A DNA stretch of 64,000 nt from an uncultured Bacteroidaceae bacterium (GCA_905235525.1 CAJOLW010000001.1:23066-87065); one strand, 5' to 3'; counted from the first letter of the stretch, positions 27,116 through 36,292 are shown. Notes: generated by a model not told the origin, from the letters alone. Program-made: numbers and translations.

Positions 27116-27177
27116 GTACCCCTCGGCTACGAAGTGCCGTACCCCTCGACTACGGCAAGGTGTACCCCTCGGCTACG
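27116..27177. repeat. Three tandem 23-bp repeats
   Basis: GTACCCCTCGGCTACG (27116-27131), GTACCCCTCGACTACG (27139-27154) and GTACCCCTCGGCTACG (27162-27177) recur with an exact period of 23 bp. The 7-bp spacers differ. There is no cas gene and the spacers are too short for CRISPR. Confidence 0.7.
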
Positions 27178-27185
27178 CTCTTATG

Positions 27186-27228
27186 CCACAACAAAAAAAG
27201 GAATCCTTTGATGGATTCCTTTTTGTGG
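27186..27228. terminator. Bidirectional terminator between the helicase and the tRNAs
   Basis: AGGAATCC pairs with GGATTCCT around TTTGAT, flanked by an A-run on the left and a T-run on the right, with an outer CCACAA/TTGTGG. It can end both the helicase transcript and the minus-strand tRNA transcript. Confidence 0.8.
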
Positions 27229-27235
27229 TTCTTTG

Positions 27236-27307
27236 TAGCGCCTACGAGAATCGAACTCGTGTTCCATGCGTGAGAGGCATGTGTCCTAGCCGCTAGACGA
27301 AAGCGCC
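27236..27307 (-). tRNA. tRNA-Glu (CTC), copy 1
   Basis: The 72-nt minus-strand cloverleaf starts GGCGCTTTCGTCTAG. Anticodon stem CATGC/GCATG encloses CTCTCAC, giving anticodon CTC (reads GAG). T-arm ACGAG-TTCGATT-CTCGT. CCA is not encoded. Confidence 0.92.
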
Positions 27308-27347
27308 CTGGTTGCCCTGTTAAGGGCTAATGATTCCGAAGTTTTAG

Positions 27348-27419
27348 TAGCGCCTACGAGAATCGAACTCGTGTTCCATGCGTGAGAGGCATGTGTCCTA
27401 GCCGCTAGACGAAAGCGCC
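27348..27419 (-). tRNA. tRNA-Glu (CTC), copy 2
   Basis: This is identical over 72 nt to the copy at 27236-27307 and separated from it by 40 bp. Both are in the same minus-strand transcript behind tRNA-Ser. Confidence 0.92.
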
Positions 27420-27436
27420 ATCAGAAACAAAGGTGG

Positions 27437-27523
27437 CGGAAGGAGGGGGATTCGAACCCCCGGTACGGTAACCCGTACGTCAGTTTAGCAAACTGGTGGT
27501 TTCAGCCACTCACCCATCCTTCC
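27437..27523 (-). tRNA. tRNA-Ser (GCT)
   Basis: The 87-nt class II tRNA has the expected long variable arm (ACGTACGGGTTACCGTACC). Acceptor arms are GGAAGGA and TCCTTCC. The anticodon loop reads TTGCTAA, anticodon GCT (serine AGC/AGU). It is first of three tRNAs from the promoter at 27601-27631. Confidence 0.93.
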
Positions 27524-27600
27524 GGAACCGTGTGTTCTGAATTGCTCCGACAAAGTGCATTTCTCCTTTGCTAAAGGTGCTCCTTTGTCTTTTGCGAGTG

Positions 27601-27631
27601 CAAAGGTAGCACAATTTTCGGACACTACAAA
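27601..27631 (-). promoter_or_regulatory. Promoter of the tRNA-Ser/Glu/Glu transcript
   Basis: TACCTTTG (27608-27601) and TTTG (27631-27628) on the minus strand, 19 nt apart. Confidence 0.7.
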
Positions 27632-27652
27632 ATAAAATTGAGGAAAAAATCG

Positions 27653-27660
27653 TACCTTTG
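27653..27660 (+). promoter_or_regulatory. -7 box of the mazG promoter
   Basis: TACCTTTG, 40 nt before the mazG ATG. No clear -33 TTTG is visible at the expected distance. It diverges from the tRNA promoter. Confidence 0.5.
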
Positions 27661-27700
27661 CGGAAAATTTGTGCTACACATTATATATAATAAGAGAAAT

Positions 27701-28519
27701 ATGCATACAAGACAAGAGAAGATGGAGGCTTTCGGACGTTTGCTCGACGTGATGGACGACCTCCGTGAGAAGTGCCCGTGGGACAGGAAGCAGACGAATG
27801 AGTCGCTGCGCCCCAACACGATTGAGGAAACTTACGAACTCTGTGATGCCCTCATGAAGGAGGACAACCTCAATATCTGCAAGGAACTCGGCGATGTGCT
27901 CCTGCATATCGTTTTCTACTCGAAGATTGGCGAAGAGAAAGGGGCATTCGATGTGGCTGACGTGTGCCATAAACTGTGCGACAAACTCATCTTCCGTCAC
28001 CCCCATGTGTATGGCGATGCGGTGGCAAACACGGCTGGCGAAGTGGTGCAGACATGGGAACAAATCAAGACGAAGGAGAAGGATGGCAACAAGACCGTCC
28101 TCTCTGGTGTACCCGATGCACTCCCCTCTCTCATCAAGGCATACCGCATACAGGACAAGGCCCGCAACGTGGGTTTCGATTGGGAGGAACGCCGCGACGT
28201 GTGGAAGAAGGTGAAGGAGGAAATCACCGAATTTGAAGCGGAAGTGGAAACGCTCTACAACAATGCGGAGACAGATGAAGCCAAAGCAGCCGCCAAGCAA
28301 CACGCCACCGAAGAGTTTGGAGATGTGATGTTCAGCCTGATCAACGCTGCCCGACTCTACAAAATCAACCCAGATAATGCCCTCGAACACACCAACCAGA
28401 AGTTCATCCACCGCTTCAACTATGTGGAAGCCAAGGCAAAAGAAAAAGGTCAGGACTTGAAAGACCTAACCTTGGAACAAATGGATGCTTGGTGGAACGA
28501 AGCAAAGACAGCGGAGTGA
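27701..28519 (+). CDS. mazG: Nucleoside triphosphate pyrophosphohydrolase MazG
   Basis: This 272-residue protein from ATG 27701 has two MazG domains. The first shows LREKCPWDRKQTNESLRPNTIEETYEL and KELGDVLLHIVFYSKIGEE; the second shows EFGDVMFSLINAARLYKINPDNALEHTNQKFIHRF. The EExxE and ExxD metal-binding motifs are visible in both. It hydrolyses NTPs and dNTPs to monophosphates and pyrophosphate (house-cleaning, ppGpp modulation in E. coli). It is monocistronic and convergent with metH. Confidence 0.94.
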   Translation: MHTRQEKMEAFGRLLDVMDDLREKCPWDRKQTNESLRPNTIEETYELCDALMKEDNLNICKELGDVLLHIVFYSKIGEEKGAFDVADVCHKLCDKLIFRHPHVYGDAVANTAGEVVQTWEQIKTKEKDGNKTVLSGVPDALPSLIKAYRIQDKARNVGFDWEERRDVWKKVKEEITEFEAEVETLYNNAETDEAKAAAKQHATEEFGDVMFSLINAARLYKINPDNALEHTNQKFIHRFNYVEAKAKEKGQDLKDLTLEQMDAWWNEAKTAE

Positions 28520-28538
28520 AAAACACTCGACGTCAAGG

Positions 28539-31309
28539 TCATTCGAAGTATTTCGGTTTTCTTTGACGTGCCTCTTCCAGGCTCACCATGCCGGACTTCT
28601 CATCTGATTGTTCAGAGCGGAGTTCGGCATATTTCTTGTCCAATTCATCGGTCAATTCGGCTCTTGTGGCAGGATTGAGCAGACGAGCACTGGCAATTAC
28701 GTTCTGCGAGGCATCTTTCATCCAGAGGACAGGACCATGATAGACAGGCGCAATCTTCAAGGCCGTGTGGAGTTCGCTGGTCGTCGCACCACCAATCATG
28801 ATGGGGATGTTGGCACCCCGCTCTTCAAGAGCACGAGCCACATTCACCATCTCCTCCAACGAGGGAGTGATAAGACCAGAAAGCCCGATAATATCGACCT
28901 TTTCTTCGATGGCTTTATCCACAATCGTTTCGGTAGGCACCATCACACCAAGGTCAATGATTTCGTAGTTGTTGCAGGCAAGGATGACACTCACGATGCC
29001 AATGTCATGCACATCGCCTTTCACCGTTGCCAACAGCACTTTTCCAGCCTTCTGTGCCCCCTCCGAACGACTTGCCTCAATCAGCGGTTGGAGAATGCCT
29101 ACCGCCTTCTTCATTGTTCTTGCCGTCTTCACCACTTGCGGAAGGAACATCTTGCCGCTGCCGAACAATTCACCCACCGTATTCATCGCATCCATCAGCG
29201 GGCCTTCGATAATCTTCACAGGGTTGTCGTACAGTTTCGTCGCTTCGTCCAAATCGACCTCCAGATAGTCGCCAACACCCTTCACCAAAGCATGCTTCAG
29301 TCGTTCCTCCACCGTGCCGTTTCGCCAATCGTCAGCCGAACTTTTTGATAAAACACCACCATTTTTAAGTGCCTCCTTTTCAGCATCTTTCTCCTCCTTA
29401 ATTCGCGCGGCAATTTCAATCAGCCTCTCCGTCGCAGAGATTTCACTTCCTCCCCGTGGAGTGCGATTGAGCAGCACATCATCGATGGCAGTCAGCACAT
29501 CATCAGGAATATCGCTGTAGAGCACTTGAGTGGCAGGATTGACAATGCCCATGTCCTGACCCACCGCAATGGTGTGGTAAAGGAAAACCGCATGCATCGC
29601 CTCACGGATGTAGTTGTTGCCTCGGAATGAGAAAGAAAGGTTGCTGATACCACCCGACACATGCGCACCCGGCAAGTGCGAATCCACTCAGTGGCACGGA
29701 TGAAGTCAAGTCCGTAGTTGTTGTGCTCCTCCATACCCGTCGCCACCGCCAACACGTTAGGGTCGAAAATGATGTCGAGCGGATTGAAACCCACCTCGTC
29801 CACCAAAAGATGATAGGCACGTTCACAGATTTCTATCTTCCTTTCATAGGTAGTTGCCTGTCCTTGTTCGTCAAACGCCATCACCACCGTTGCAGCACCC
29901 AACCGTTTGATTTCCCGTGCTTTTTCGAGAAACTTTTCCACCCCTTCTTTCAGTGAAATGCTGTTAACGATACTCTTGCCCTGCACACACTTCAACCCAG
30001 CCGTGATCACCTCCCAATCGCTGGAGTCAATCATCACAGGCACCTTTGAAATGTCGGGGTCACTCATCAAAAGATTCAGGAACGTCACCATCTCCTTCTT
30101 CGCATCCAGCAATCCGTCATCCATGTTGATGTCGATGACGAGCGCCCCATCCTCCACCTGCTTTCTGGCAATGGAAAGTGCTTCTTCGTAATTCTTTTCG
30201 TTGATGAGACGGAGGAACTTGCGCGAACCCGCCACATTGCAGCGTTCACCCACATTCACAAAACGACGTTCAGGCGTGAGTTCCAGCAATTCAAGACCGC
30301 TCAACCACATGTTCTTCGGTTTCTCCACAGGCACATGCGGCTTTTTCCCCTCCACAAGGGCTGGATACCGTTCAATGAACTTCTCCGTCGTTCCACAACA
30401 ACCACCCAAGATGTTGACCAGTCCCTCTTCCACATATTCCTTCACCTGCTCAGCCATCATATCGGGTGTCTGGTCATAAAGTCCCAACGAATTGGGCAGA
30501 CCAGCATTGGGATGCGCCGAGATATAATAAGGTGCCTTCTCTGCCAACAACTTCAGGATGGGTTTCAGTTGACGTGCCCCAAACGAACAATTCAATCCGA
30601 TAGAAAAGATGTCGGCATGCTGTACACTCGCCAAGAAAGCCTCCAACGTCTGTCCTGAAAGTGTACGACCAGCCGTGTCGCTCACCGTGATGGAAAGCAT
30701 CAGCGGCACCCGCTTTTTAGTCGATTCCATCGCCTTTTCTGCCGCATAAATGGCAGCCTTGGCATTGAGCGAATCAAAGATGGTCTCGATGAGCAAGGCA
30801 TCCACCCCCCCCTCAATGAGGGCTTCCATCTGCTCCACGTAGGCATCCAGCAGTTCGTCATAAGTGAGGCTTCGCAAAGCAGGATTATTCACATCGGGCG
30901 AGATGCTCAGCGTCTTGTTCGTGGGACCCACATCGCCCAACACAAAACGCGGTTTCATCGGTGTTTTTCGAGAGTATTCATCCGCCAACTGACGGGCAAT
31001 CTTCGCACCAGCCAAGTTCATCTCACGGCAATACCTCTCCACGTTGTAGTCAGCCATCGACACCCGTTGCGAAGAGAAGGTGCAAGTCGTAATCAAGTCA
31101 GCCCCAGCCTCCAGATACTTCCGATGAATGTCGGCAATCACGTCAGGACGGGTCAAGCAGAGGATGTCGTTGTTACCCTTCATCAGCCCCGGCACATCCT
31201 TGAACCGTTCACCTCTGAAGTCCTCCTCCTGCAATCCGTACCGCTGAATCATGGTGCCCATCGCACCGTCCAGAATCAGTATTTTGTGTTTGATGATGTC
31301 GTGTATCAT
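28539..31309 (-). CDS. metH: Cobalamin-dependent methionine synthase, frameshifted
   Basis: Two minus-strand frames make one MetH of about 923 residues. The first part (from 31309) has the homocysteine domain with zinc motif [12 protein letters not shown] and the pterin-binding domain ending at [11 protein letters not shown]. After a shift at about 29676-29681 the next frame continues [21 protein letters not shown], through the B12 cap and B12-binding domain, to RQRKPKYFE. One missing base would restore it. The cobalamin-ligand motif reads [11 protein letters not shown] where MetH normally has DVHDIGKNIV, so two conserved residues are also absent. The C-terminal AdoMet reactivation domain is missing. 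It forms an operon with smpB (4-bp overlap). There is no cobalamin riboswitch upstream. Confidence 0.92.
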
Positions 31310-31782
31310 AATCTCATTTTCTTTGCCCTGTCCATTTCCCTTCTGTCCTCCTTCTCCTTCAACGTCTGTCGCTTGTCATACTCCTTCTTGCCTCGTGCCA
31401 ACGCGATGACCAGTTTAGCCAAGCCCTTCTCGTTGATGAACAGTCGGACAGGCACGATGGTGAAGCCCGGTGCCTTCGTGTCCTCCTGCAAGTTGCGGAT
31501 TTCCTTTCGGTTCAAGAGCAGTTTCCGTTCCCTGCGCTCCACATGGTTATTGTAAGAGCCCTCCGAATAGAGCGCCACATACATGTTCTTCACCCATATC
31601 TCACCATTATTGATATAGCAATAGGTGTCCACCAGACTTGCCTTGCCAGCACGGATGCTCTTGATTTCCGTGCCCGTCAACACAATTCCAGCCGTGAAAG
31701 TGTCGATGAATTCGTAGTCAAACGACGCCCTCTTGTTCTTGATGTTCACCTGCTGCGGTTTCGTTATCTTATTCTTAACCAT
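31306..31782 (-). CDS. smpB: SsrA-binding protein SmpB
   Basis: This 158-residue protein from the ATG at 31782 has SmpB hallmarks: [29 protein letters not shown], then [19 protein letters not shown] and the basic C-terminal tail [22 protein letters not shown]. It binds tmRNA and brings it to stalled ribosomes for trans-translation. An upstream ATG is disfavoured because the conserved core starts here. Its stop overlaps the metH start by 4 bp (ATGA). The tmRNA gene is not in this window. Confidence 0.95.
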   Translation of the reverse strand: MVKNKITKPQQVNIKNKRASFDYEFIDTFTAGIVLTGTEIKSIRAGKASLVDTYCYINNGEIWVKNMYVALYSEGSYNNHVERRERKLLLNRKEIRNLQEDTKAPGFTIVPVRLFINEKGLAKLVIALARGKKEYDKRQTLKEKEDRREMDRAKKMRL

Positions 31783-31786
31783 AATC

Positions 31787-32275
31787 TTACAAATACTTAT
31801 CCAAATTCTCCACAATCATCTTCGCCACCGCTGGGGTCACCTCCTCCTGATGTTCGTCCAAAAAGTCATCCCCCAACTCGTTCAGTTCCTCTAACTGCTC
31901 ATACAGTGCCATGAACTCCTCATCGCTCATATCCTGCGAGAGTTCCTCCAGATGCTTGTGGTACTCCTTCTTCACCTCATACAACAACTTCGAAAACTCC
32001 TTCATCCCCCACTCCTTCTTCACCACCATCGGGAACGGTCCTTCCAACACATACGGCGCATATCCATTCAGGATCAACTGAATGAAACCGCCCTCCATCA
32101 CCTCGTAACGGTAGCACAGCACCGCATGTTGTTCCGCACTCAGCATATCCATGTTCTCGGCAGTCAATCCACCGCCAATCGCCGCCAGATACCCATCCGT
32201 CACCCATTCGATGAACGCAATGCCATCCAGCGTTTCATACTTTTCCCGTGCCTCTTGCTTGTCTAAATGTACCAT
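31787..32275 (-). CDS. DUF4375 (DMP19-like) protein
   Basis: This 162-residue acidic protein has [53 protein letters not shown] and a very acidic helical C-terminus ([19 protein letters not shown]). This fits the DUF4375 family, whose Neisseria member DMP19 mimics DNA; DNA mimicry here is only inference. The ATG at 32275 is chosen because the -7 box TATCTTTG (32302-32295) overlaps the earlier in-frame ATG. First gene of the DUF4375-smpB-metH operon. Confidence 0.7.
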   Translation of the reverse strand: MVHLDKQEAREKYETLDGIAFIEWVTDGYLAAIGGGLTAENMDMLSAEQHAVLCYRYEVMEGGFIQLILNGYAPYVLEGPFPMVVKKEWGMKEFSKLLYEVKKEYHKHLEELSQDMSDEEFMALYEQLEELNELGDDFLDEHQEEVTPAVAKMIVENLDKYL

Positions 32276-32294
32276 TCTGTTGCTTTTAGGGTGC

Positions 32295-32302
32295 AAAGAT
32301 AG
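32295..32302 (-). promoter_or_regulatory. -7 box for the DUF4375-smpB-metH operon
   Basis: TATCTTTG on the minus strand, 19 nt before the ATG at 32275. No convincing -33 TTTG. Confidence 0.5.
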
Positions 32303-32489
32303 TGAAAATTCGGGGTAAATTTAGAACAGTAAGTAAAAACTTCTCATTTACTCAAAAAAATTTACTCCGAATTTACCTTCCGAGACTGTGCGAAGCACAC
32401 AAAAAGGTCAAATGGAAATCTCGCAAAATTAGTGTTTTTTTCAAAACTTGCTTGTGGGGGCGATTTTTTGCAGTTAATTCCTCGAAAAA

Positions 32490-32520
32490 TTGGTGCGATG
32501 CAGAAAATGCGGTACATTTG
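32490..32520 (+). promoter_or_regulatory. Promoter of the 32.5-kb lipoprotein gene
   Basis: TTGG at 32490-32493 and TACATTTG at 32513-32520, 40 nt before the ATG. Confidence 0.6.
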
Positions 32521-32560
32521 CAACTACTTTTACTACACGAAAACTAAAAACCTAAAGACA

Positions 32561-33313
32561 ATGAAAAAGACTATGTACATTTGGGCTTGTGGACTCGCAC
32601 TTCCCATGCTCTTCGGCAGTTGCAACAGTAAGAATGCTGGTGGAAATGGTGGCGAAGAGGATTCGACGGCAGTGGCTGTCGTGAGTGACACGGAAATAGA
32701 CGAGGAATTTCTCGCCGAGCAGCAACTTCTCGAAAAGAGTTGGAGGCATCTTGGCGAATGGGCATCGCAACCGCTGACGGTGAAGGCCAAGGGCGAGAAG
32801 GTGAACATCCACGATTTTGCTCAGGCATTCTGTGAGGAGTATTCTTCGTTTGAACCTTGTGCGAAATTGCTGTCCTACTTGAAAGACCCAGAGCATTTTG
32901 ATGGAGGGGAAAAGAACTTCTATGTGCAGGATGCTCAAAAGGATGGTTACATCCAGTGCAACTGGGAATGGGAGTTTTCCAATGCCGTGACCCTCTGCTA
33001 CTGGAACCGCAAGAACGGACACCAACTGGTGGGTGTGACAGTGGAGCGTGGTTTTGAAAACGATGATGACTCGAAGTATCAGTATATGTTTTATAACTAT
33101 GACAAGGCTACGGGCATCATGACTCCCGACAAGGAGGTGGTGAAGGTGTTTGACGATTTTGCCGCCCAATATAGTTCCATGTATGTATATCTGCCTCAAG
33201 AGGACAAGGACTGCTATGTGTGCACATGGAGCAATGACGACGATGACTCCTTCAAGGATTATCATGCTGTGTGGAACGGCATGAGTTTCACTTTTGCTCC
33301 AGCAGAGGAGTGA
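32561..33313 (+). CDS. Lipoprotein of unknown function
   Basis: This 250-residue protein has an SpII signal (ACGLALPMLFGSCNSK, lipid Cys about residue 22). An acidic Asp/Glu-rich linker and one globular domain rich in Trp and Tyr (GYIQCNWEWEFSNAVTLCYWNRKNG, CYVCTWSNDDDDSFKDYH) follow. I do not recognise the family. It is monocistronic and convergent with the NUDIX gene. Confidence 0.7.
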   Translation: MKKTMYIWACGLALPMLFGSCNSKNAGGNGGEEDSTAVAVVSDTEIDEEFLAEQQLLEKSWRHLGEWASQPLTVKAKGEKVNIHDFAQAFCEEYSSFEPCAKLLSYLKDPEHFDGGEKNFYVQDAQKDGYIQCNWEWEFSNAVTLCYWNRKNGHQLVGVTVERGFENDDDSKYQYMFYNYDKATGIMTPDKEVVKVFDDFAAQYSSMYVYLPQEDKDCYVCTWSNDDDDSFKDYHAVWNGMSFTFAPAEE

Positions 33314-33327
33314 GTTTTTTGTAAAGT

Positions 33328-33894
33328 TTACAAAAGATGGTTTTCGGCGATGTAGCGCCAGAGGGGGGCAACCATGAGGGATTGTTTCATCTCGTCACGA
33401 CGGAGGAGGTCGATGAGTTCCTGAAGGGTGAAGAGATGGACGGTGATTTCCTCGGTTTCATCGAGGTGCTGGGAGGACACTTTTTCTACTCCCTTGGCGA
33501 TGAAGGTGTGGTTGAGGTTGTTCATGGAGGTGGGATTGGCTGACAGGGCTGTGAGTTCTGTCCATTCGCCTCCTGCATAGCCTGTCTCTTCGAGGAGTTC
33601 GCGCTTGGCTGCATCGAGGGGTGTGGCATCCGTCGCATCCATGGTGCCTGCACAGAGTTCGTACTCGACGATGCCGAGTGCATGGCGGTATTGGCGCACG
33701 AGGAGGTATTTGCCTTCGGTGGTGATGGCAATGATGTTGACCCATGTGGGGTATTCGAGCACATAGTATTCGGGCACCAGTTTTCCGTCGGGCATGCGGA
33801 GCACGTCACGACGTGCTGTGAGCCAAGGTCTTTGAATGAGATACTTAGAACTGACGGTTTCCCAAGGTTGAATGTCTTTTTGTTTGTCCATCAT
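33328..33894 (-). CDS. NUDIX hydrolase (ADP-ribose pyrophosphatase type)
   Basis: This 188-residue protein has LVRQYRHALGIVEYELCAGTMD leading into the Nudix helix PLDAAKRELLEETGYAGGEW. The order (E-x-P/C-A-G-x-M, then RELLEETGY) matches NudF-like ADP-sugar pyrophosphatases. It probably hydrolyses ADP-ribose or a related nucleoside diphosphate sugar with Mg2+. Start at either of two adjacent ATGs (33894 or 33891). Confidence 0.85.
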   Translation of the reverse strand: MMDKQKDIQPWETVSSKYLIQRPWLTARRDVLRMPDGKLVPEYYVLEYPTWVNIIAITTEGKYLLVRQYRHALGIVEYELCAGTMDATDATPLDAAKRELLEETGYAGGEWTELTALSANPTSMNNLNHTFIAKGVEKVSSQHLDETEEITVHLFTLQELIDLLRRDEMKQSLMVAPLWRYIAENHLL

Positions 33895-33950
33895 CAAAAA
33901 TCAAAATAAAAAAGGGGAAAAAGCACTTCACCTTCTCCCCTATTCTATTG

Positions 33951-34024
33951 AGCCTCTTGTCGGATTCGAACCAACGACCCCGAGATTACAAATCACGTGC
34001 TCTGGCCAACTGAGCTAAAGAGGC
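33951..34024 (-). tRNA. tRNA-Thr (TGT)
   Basis: The 74-nt minus-strand cloverleaf starts GCCTCTTTAGCTCAGTTGG. Its anticodon loop TTTGTAA gives TGT. Acceptor stem GCCTCTT/AAGAGGC is perfect. It abuts the SRP RNA gene immediately upstream with no spacer. Confidence 0.93.
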
Positions 34025-34126
34025 GGGTGGGTAAGCTGACTACATCGCGCCGCTACAACCAAGTACCCTTGCTGCGGTCAAGCCCTGGGGGAATTCCGAG
34101 GGAGCTGGCCGTATAGGACTTACCCG
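34025..34126 (-). ncRNA. ffs: Signal recognition particle RNA (small bacterial, 4.5S type)
   Basis: The roughly 102-nt minus-strand RNA starts CGGGTAAGTCCTATACGG and ends GTCAGCTTACCC, so its ends pair (GGGTAAG/CTTACCC) into one long rod. The apical segment CCCAGGGCTTGACCGCAGCAAGGG has the CAGG and AGCA strands of the SRP domain IV symmetric loop that bind the Ffh M domain. The tip differs from the E. coli GGAA loop. It has its own promoter at 34145-34175 and lies under 1 kb from ffh, transcribed away from it. No better candidate RNA family fits. Confidence 0.75.
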
Positions 34127-34144
34127 TTTTTTCGTTTGCGGGTG

Positions 34145-34175
34145 CAAAGGTAGGGAGTTTTTGTGAATTGACAAA
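34145..34175 (-). promoter_or_regulatory. Promoter of SRP RNA and tRNA-Thr
   Basis: TACCTTTG (34152-34145) and TTTG (34175-34172) on the minus strand. Transcription should begin about 10-15 nt before the SRP RNA. Confidence 0.7.
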
Positions 34176-34205
34176 ACTTTTTCACTGAAAAAACATGTCT
34201 GAATG

Positions 34206-34258
34206 CAAAAAACTCCTAACTCCTAATTCCTAACTCCTAACTTTTTCGTACCTTTGCA
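34206..34258 (+). repeat. 53-bp repeat with CTCCTAA heptamers and a built-in -7 box, copy 1
   Basis: Four tandem heptamers of the CTCCTAA type are followed by CTTTTTCG and TACCTTTG (34249-34256), then CAC. Nearly the same 53-54 bp recur at 58854-58907. The heptamers occupy the -33 position and no TTTG is present there, so the repeat itself supplies the promoter of dedA. Confidence 0.7.
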
Positions 34259-34264
34259 CCCGTT

Positions 34265-34897
34265 ATGGAAGAAATCATTCTCAATTTGACAAACGGAGCA
34301 CTCGACAACCTGAATTATGGTTGGGTCATTTTGTTTATGGCCATCGAGAGTTCGTTCATTCCTTTTCCATCTGAAGTGGTGATGATTCCTGCGGCTTACA
34401 TGGCGGCAGAGACGGGCGAGATGTCTTACCCGATGATCATATTGTGTGGCACGTTGGGTGCCTTGGTGGGTGCGCTGGTGAACTACGGACTTGCCTACTC
34501 TTTGGGGCGTCCGATTGTGTATGCGTTTGCCAACAGCCGTTATGGTCACATGTGTCTGATTGATGCGGAGAAGGTGGAGAAGGCGGAGGCGTATTTTGAC
34601 AAGCGGGGTGCCATCTCCACGCTGATTGGCAGAATGATTCCTGCCATTCGTCAACTCATCAGCATTCCTGCGGGGTTGGCAAAGATGAACCTTCTGTCGT
34701 TTTGCCTCTACACCTGTCTGGGTGCAGGACTTTGGAACAGCATCCTTGTGGGCATTGGTGCGGCTTTCCACTCGACCATGCCGAAGCAGGAACTCATCGA
34801 CATCATCGCGCACTACTCCCACATCATCGGCATTGCTGCCATCATCATCGTTGTGGCGATTGTTGCATACCTTATATATAAAGGAGTGAAAAAGTGA
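34265..34897 (+). CDS. DedA-family membrane protein
   Basis: This 210-residue polytopic protein belongs to the DedA/SNARE-associated family, whose bacterial members include undecaprenyl-phosphate and phospholipid flippases. Visible blocks are ESSFIPFPSEVVMIPAAYMA near the N-terminus and GRMIPAIRQLISIPAGLAKM (the conserved R-x-x-P re-entrant region) at about residues 120-140. The ATG lies only 8 nt after the end of the -7 box, so the mRNA is probably nearly leaderless. ffh follows 54 bp downstream. Confidence 0.9.
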   Translation: MEEIILNLTNGALDNLNYGWVILFMAIESSFIPFPSEVVMIPAAYMAAETGEMSYPMIILCGTLGALVGALVNYGLAYSLGRPIVYAFANSRYGHMCLIDAEKVEKAEAYFDKRGAISTLIGRMIPAIRQLISIPAGLAKMNLLSFCLYTCLGAGLWNSILVGIGAAFHSTMPKQELIDIIAHYSHIIGIAAIIIVVAIVAYLIYKGVKK

Positions 34898-34951
34898 GTG
34901 CGAGCAAACCGACAGGCAAATTGTACATGGTAAAATTGTAAATGAAAAAAT

Positions 34952-36292
34952 ATGTTTGAAAACTTGAGCGAGAGACTGGAACGGTCTTTCAAGATACTGA
35001 AGGGTGAAGGCAAAATCACCGAGATTAACGTGGCGGAAACGCTGAAGGATGTACGTAAGGCACTTCTGGAGGCTGACGTGAACTATAAGGTTGCCAAGAC
35101 TTTCACTGACACGGTAAAGCAGAAGGCACTGGGTCAGAATGTGCTGACTGCCGTGAAACCGGGTCAGATGATGGTCAAGATTGTACACGATGAGTTGGCT
35201 GAACTGATGGGCGGACAAGCCACCGAACTGAACCTGACGGGACACCCTACGGTGATTCTGATGGCGGGTTTGAACGGTGCTGGTAAGACGACCATGTCGG
35301 GCAAGTTGGCACTTCGCTTGAAGACTCAAAACCACAAGAAGCCGCTCTTGGCTGCCTGCGACACTTTCCGTCCTGCCGCTATGGAGCAGTTGCGCGTGTT
35401 GGCTGAACAGGTGGAGGTGCCTTGCTATTTGGAGGAAGGTGCCACCGACCCGATTGCTGTGGCGAAGAATGCCATTCAGGAGGCACGATCGAAGGGCTAT
35501 GATGTGGTGATTGTCGATACTGCTGGCCGCCAGTCGATTGACGAGGAACTGATGCGGCAGATTGAACAGATCAAGGCAGCCGTCACTCCGCACGAGACCC
35601 TGCTGGTGGTGGATGCCATGACTGGTCAGGATGCTGTCAACACAGCCAAGACATTCAACGAGCGTTTGGAGATTGACGGTGTCATACTCACCAAACTGGA
35701 TGGCGACACCCGTGGTGGTGCAGCACTCTCCATTCGAACGGTGGTGGATAAACCCATCAAGTTTGTTGGTACAGGCGAAAAGATGGAGGCTCTTGATGTG
35801 TTCCATCCTGAACGCATGGCTGACCGCATCCTCGGCATGGGCGACATCGTGTCGTTCGTGGAACGTGCGCAACAGCAGTTTGACGAGGAGGAAGCCAAGC
35901 GTCTGGAAAAGAAGATTGCGAAGAACAAGTTCGACTATAACGATTTCCTCGGTCAAATCGGACAAATCAAGAAAATGGGCAACATCAAGGACTTGGCATC
36001 GATGATTCCGGGTGTGGGCAAGGCGCTGAAGGATGTGGACATTGACGACAATGCTTTCAAGTCGGTGGAAGCGATGATTGGTTCGATGACGCCTTATGAA
36101 AGAGAGCATCCAGAGTGCATCAACATGTCGCGCAAACAGCGCATTGCAAAAGGTGCCGGTGTCTCGATTGACGAGGTGAACCGTATCACGAAGCAGTTTG
36201 AGCAGATGCGCAAAATGATGCATCAGATGACCAGTCCCAAGATGGCTCAGGCGATGGCTCAGATGCAACGAATGAAGGGATTCAGGAAATAA
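34952..36292 (+). CDS. ffh: Signal recognition particle protein Ffh
   Basis: The 446-residue SRP54 GTPase has an N domain (MFENLSERLERSFKILKG). The G domain shows LNGAGKTTMSGKLA (G1), DTFRPAAMEQL, DTAGRQ (G3) and TKLDGDTRGGAALS (G4). The Met-rich M domain binds SRP RNA and signal peptides (MRKMMHQMTSPKMAQAMAQMQRM). It targets nascent membrane proteins to FtsY/SecYEG. Its RNA partner is encoded less than 1 kb upstream on the other strand. Confidence 0.97.
   Translation: MFENLSERLERSFKILKGEGKITEINVAETLKDVRKALLEADVNYKVAKTFTDTVKQKALGQNVLTAVKPGQMMVKIVHDELAELMGGQATELNLTGHPTVILMAGLNGAGKTTMSGKLALRLKTQNHKKPLLAACDTFRPAAMEQLRVLAEQVEVPCYLEEGATDPIAVAKNAIQEARSKGYDVVIVDTAGRQSIDEELMRQIEQIKAAVTPHETLLVVDAMTGQDAVNTAKTFNERLEIDGVILTKLDGDTRGGAALSIRTVVDKPIKFVGTGEKMEALDVFHPERMADRILGMGDIVSFVERAQQQFDEEEAKRLEKKIAKNKFDYNDFLGQIGQIKKMGNIKDLASMIPGVGKALKDVDIDDNAFKSVEAMIGSMTPYEREHPECINMSRKQRIAKGAGVSIDEVNRITKQFEQMRKMMHQMTSPKMAQAMAQMQRMKGFRK

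Noticed and set aside
27116..27177. CRISPR array
   Set aside because: Only three units, 7-bp spacers, imperfect units and no cas genes.
31310..32600. Cobalamin riboswitch controlling metH
   Set aside because: metH overlaps smpB and is transcribed from the DUF4375 promoter; no long structured leader or B12-box-like sequence is present.
34223..36268. A 681-codon open frame on the minus strand
   Set aside because: It is antisense to dedA and ffh, both certain. Its Leu/His/Arg-rich text is typical of a shadow frame.
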